From assembly GCF_037977235.1 (NCBI RefSeq), contig NZ_CP150276.1, positions 1,674,001 through 1,738,000 on the forward strand: 64,000 nt of DNA, written 5' to 3'. Shown here piece by piece: positions 63,445 to 64,000 of this stretch. Source of the DNA: Paenibacillus sp. FSL K6-0276 (GTDB taxonomy: Bacteria > Bacillota > Bacilli > Paenibacillales > Paenibacillaceae). A program made the position numbers and the translations under genes. Numbering within the stretch: position 1 is the first letter of the stretch; each line of letters opens with the position of its first letter. Under the pieces are notes generated by a model that made no database searches, was not told the origin of the DNA, and worked only from the letters and a program-made list of their open reading frames with translations.

Positions 63445-63490
63445 AGCCGCAGCGAATCCATTTAGAAACTGAGATTCGCTGCGGCTTTTT
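63445..63490 (+). terminator. Terminator of pheST
   Basis: AGCCGCAGCGAATC (63445-63458) pairs with GATTCGCTGCGGCT (63473-63486), followed by T. Confidence 0.92.
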
Positions 63491-63546
63491 CTGGGTAGAG
63501 TGAAATGCGGAGGATATCAGCGAGAATCTATTGATTACAAGGGATT

Positions 63547-63576
63547 TTGCCAAATGCTTAAGAAAAAAGCTACAAT
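63547..63576 (+). promoter_or_regulatory. Promoter of zapA
   Basis: TTGCCA (63547-63552), 18-base spacer and TACAAT (63571-63576). Confidence 0.65.
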
Positions 63577-63629
63577 AGAAACAGTAAGACTAGCTTAGAA
63601 TCCGCACACATACAAAGGAGGGCACAACT

Positions 63630-64000
63630 GTGGCTATGGACCGGACACGTGTCGCCGTGGAGATATACGGAACTTCCTATAAACTCGTCGGAAGCAGCAC
63701 TGAATATATGAAACAAGTGGCCCGTTATGTTGACGAACATATGCGCACGATTTCTAAATCACACAACAGACTGGATACGCCGCGTATAGCGGTGCTTGCA
63801 GCAGTACATATGGCGGAGCAGGCTATTCAGGTTCAGGATTTTAAAAATGAACTCAACATGATGACAGGTGAACGCAGTGAACTGCGATTGGAAGTATCTC
63901 GCCTGCTGGAGGTTCAGCGGGAGCGACAAGAAGAATATGAACGCCTTGAAGCGGCGGCTAAGGAAGAAGCTGAGCGACTGATTGCTGCGGTTGAAGAAGA
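63630..64000 (+). CDS. zapA: Cell division protein ZapA, cut by the window edge
   Basis: The first 123 codons of a gene that continues past the window. The protein begins VAMDRTRVAVEIYGTSYKLVGSSTEYMKQVARYVDEHM, the ZapA dimer domain that binds and bundles FtsZ at the division site, followed by the helix region NRLDTPRIAVLAAVHMAEQAIQVQD and a long charged coiled coil (LEVSRLLEVQRERQEEYERLEAAAKEE). The start is GTG 63630, eight bases after AAAGGAGG; ATG 63636 is the alternative. zapA follows pheT in Bacillus too. The coiled coil already exceeds the roughly 85 residues of Bacillus ZapA, so this is the longer form. Confidence 0.93.
   Translation, partial: MAMDRTRVAVEIYGTSYKLVGSSTEYMKQVARYVDEHMRTISKSHNRLDTPRIAVLAAVHMAEQAIQVQDFKNELNMMTGERSELRLEVSRLLEVQRERQEEYERLEAAAKEEAERLIAAVEE

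Noticed and set aside
1..64000. rRNA, tRNA genes, prophage or replication origin
   Set aside because: No cloverleaf-forming stretch, phage structural genes, integrase or DnaA-box cluster was noticed on reading the window.

Overview
The window reads as a chromosomal segment of a Paenibacillus-like Firmicute. The evidence is conserved order: alaS, ireB, ruvX, DUF1292 genes, mltG and two U32 proteins of the TrhP1/TrhP2 type, then a PbpI-type penicillin-binding protein and an AI-2E family protein; glcT, ptsG, ptsH, ptsI; and pheS, pheT, zapA at the right edge. Two T-box leaders, a GlcT-type antiterminator target, Firmicute-type promoters and strong ribosome binding sites agree. No rRNA, tRNA or CRISPR array was seen.

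Layout. 1-5 kb: end of a MarR regulator, a metallophosphoesterase that seems to start at an ATC codon, a two-gene unit of a catalytically degenerate IS481-like protein plus an FAD amine oxidase, and a DUF5692 membrane protein. 5-15 kb: a CPBP membrane protease, then the T-box-controlled alaS and the ireB-ruvX-mltG-trhP block. 15-24.4 kb: an accessory region bounded by two paralogous chemoreceptors. Between them is a decayed sugar-utilisation locus (solute-binding protein remnant, frameshifted LacI regulator, GH130 phosphorylase remnant, CE7 esterase remnant) interrupted by an IS4-family element; one acetyltransferase is intact. 24.5-36.6 kb: an SLH remnant, PBP, AI-2E transporter, polysaccharide deacetylase, ilvD, a frameshifted acyltransferase, a hydrolase-HAD-sirtuin cluster and a phosphotransferase. 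36.6-43 kb: an AraC regulator divergent from galK-galE-galT, then an iron alcohol dehydrogenase. 43-47.7 kb: nfeD-like gene plus floT behind an ECF-type promoter, and an ABC transporter pair. 47.7-53.1 kb: glcT and ptsGHI. 53.5-59 kb: an intracellular-type pullulanase, a membrane diguanylate cyclase and an unrecognised secreted protein. 59.2-64 kb: T-box, pheS, pheT and the start of zapA.

The most unusual signal is non-coding. Three intergenic regions (4954-5080, 10959-11144, 19714-20120) carry small palindromic units of unrelated sequence, yet the linkers between units have nearly the same two lengths, about 36 and 47 nt. In the most complete arrays the order is 36-47-36, and in two of the three the units are inverted about the centre. 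Separate dispersed repeat families are also present: an approximately 90-bp element ending in AAGTATAA (two copies plus one partial), a long hairpin family beginning TTTATAGAA (ilvD leader and pheS-pheT gap), and two CCCCGCAAAG hairpins. The second candidate for something undescribed is the catalytically dead transposase-like protein translated together with an FAD amine oxidase.

Working together, the intact genes give glucose uptake (GlcT sensing PtsG, then HPr and EI), galactose use by the Leloir pathway, intracellular alpha-glucan debranching and uncharged-tRNA control of two aminoacyl-tRNA synthetases, next to a hemicellulose locus that is being lost.
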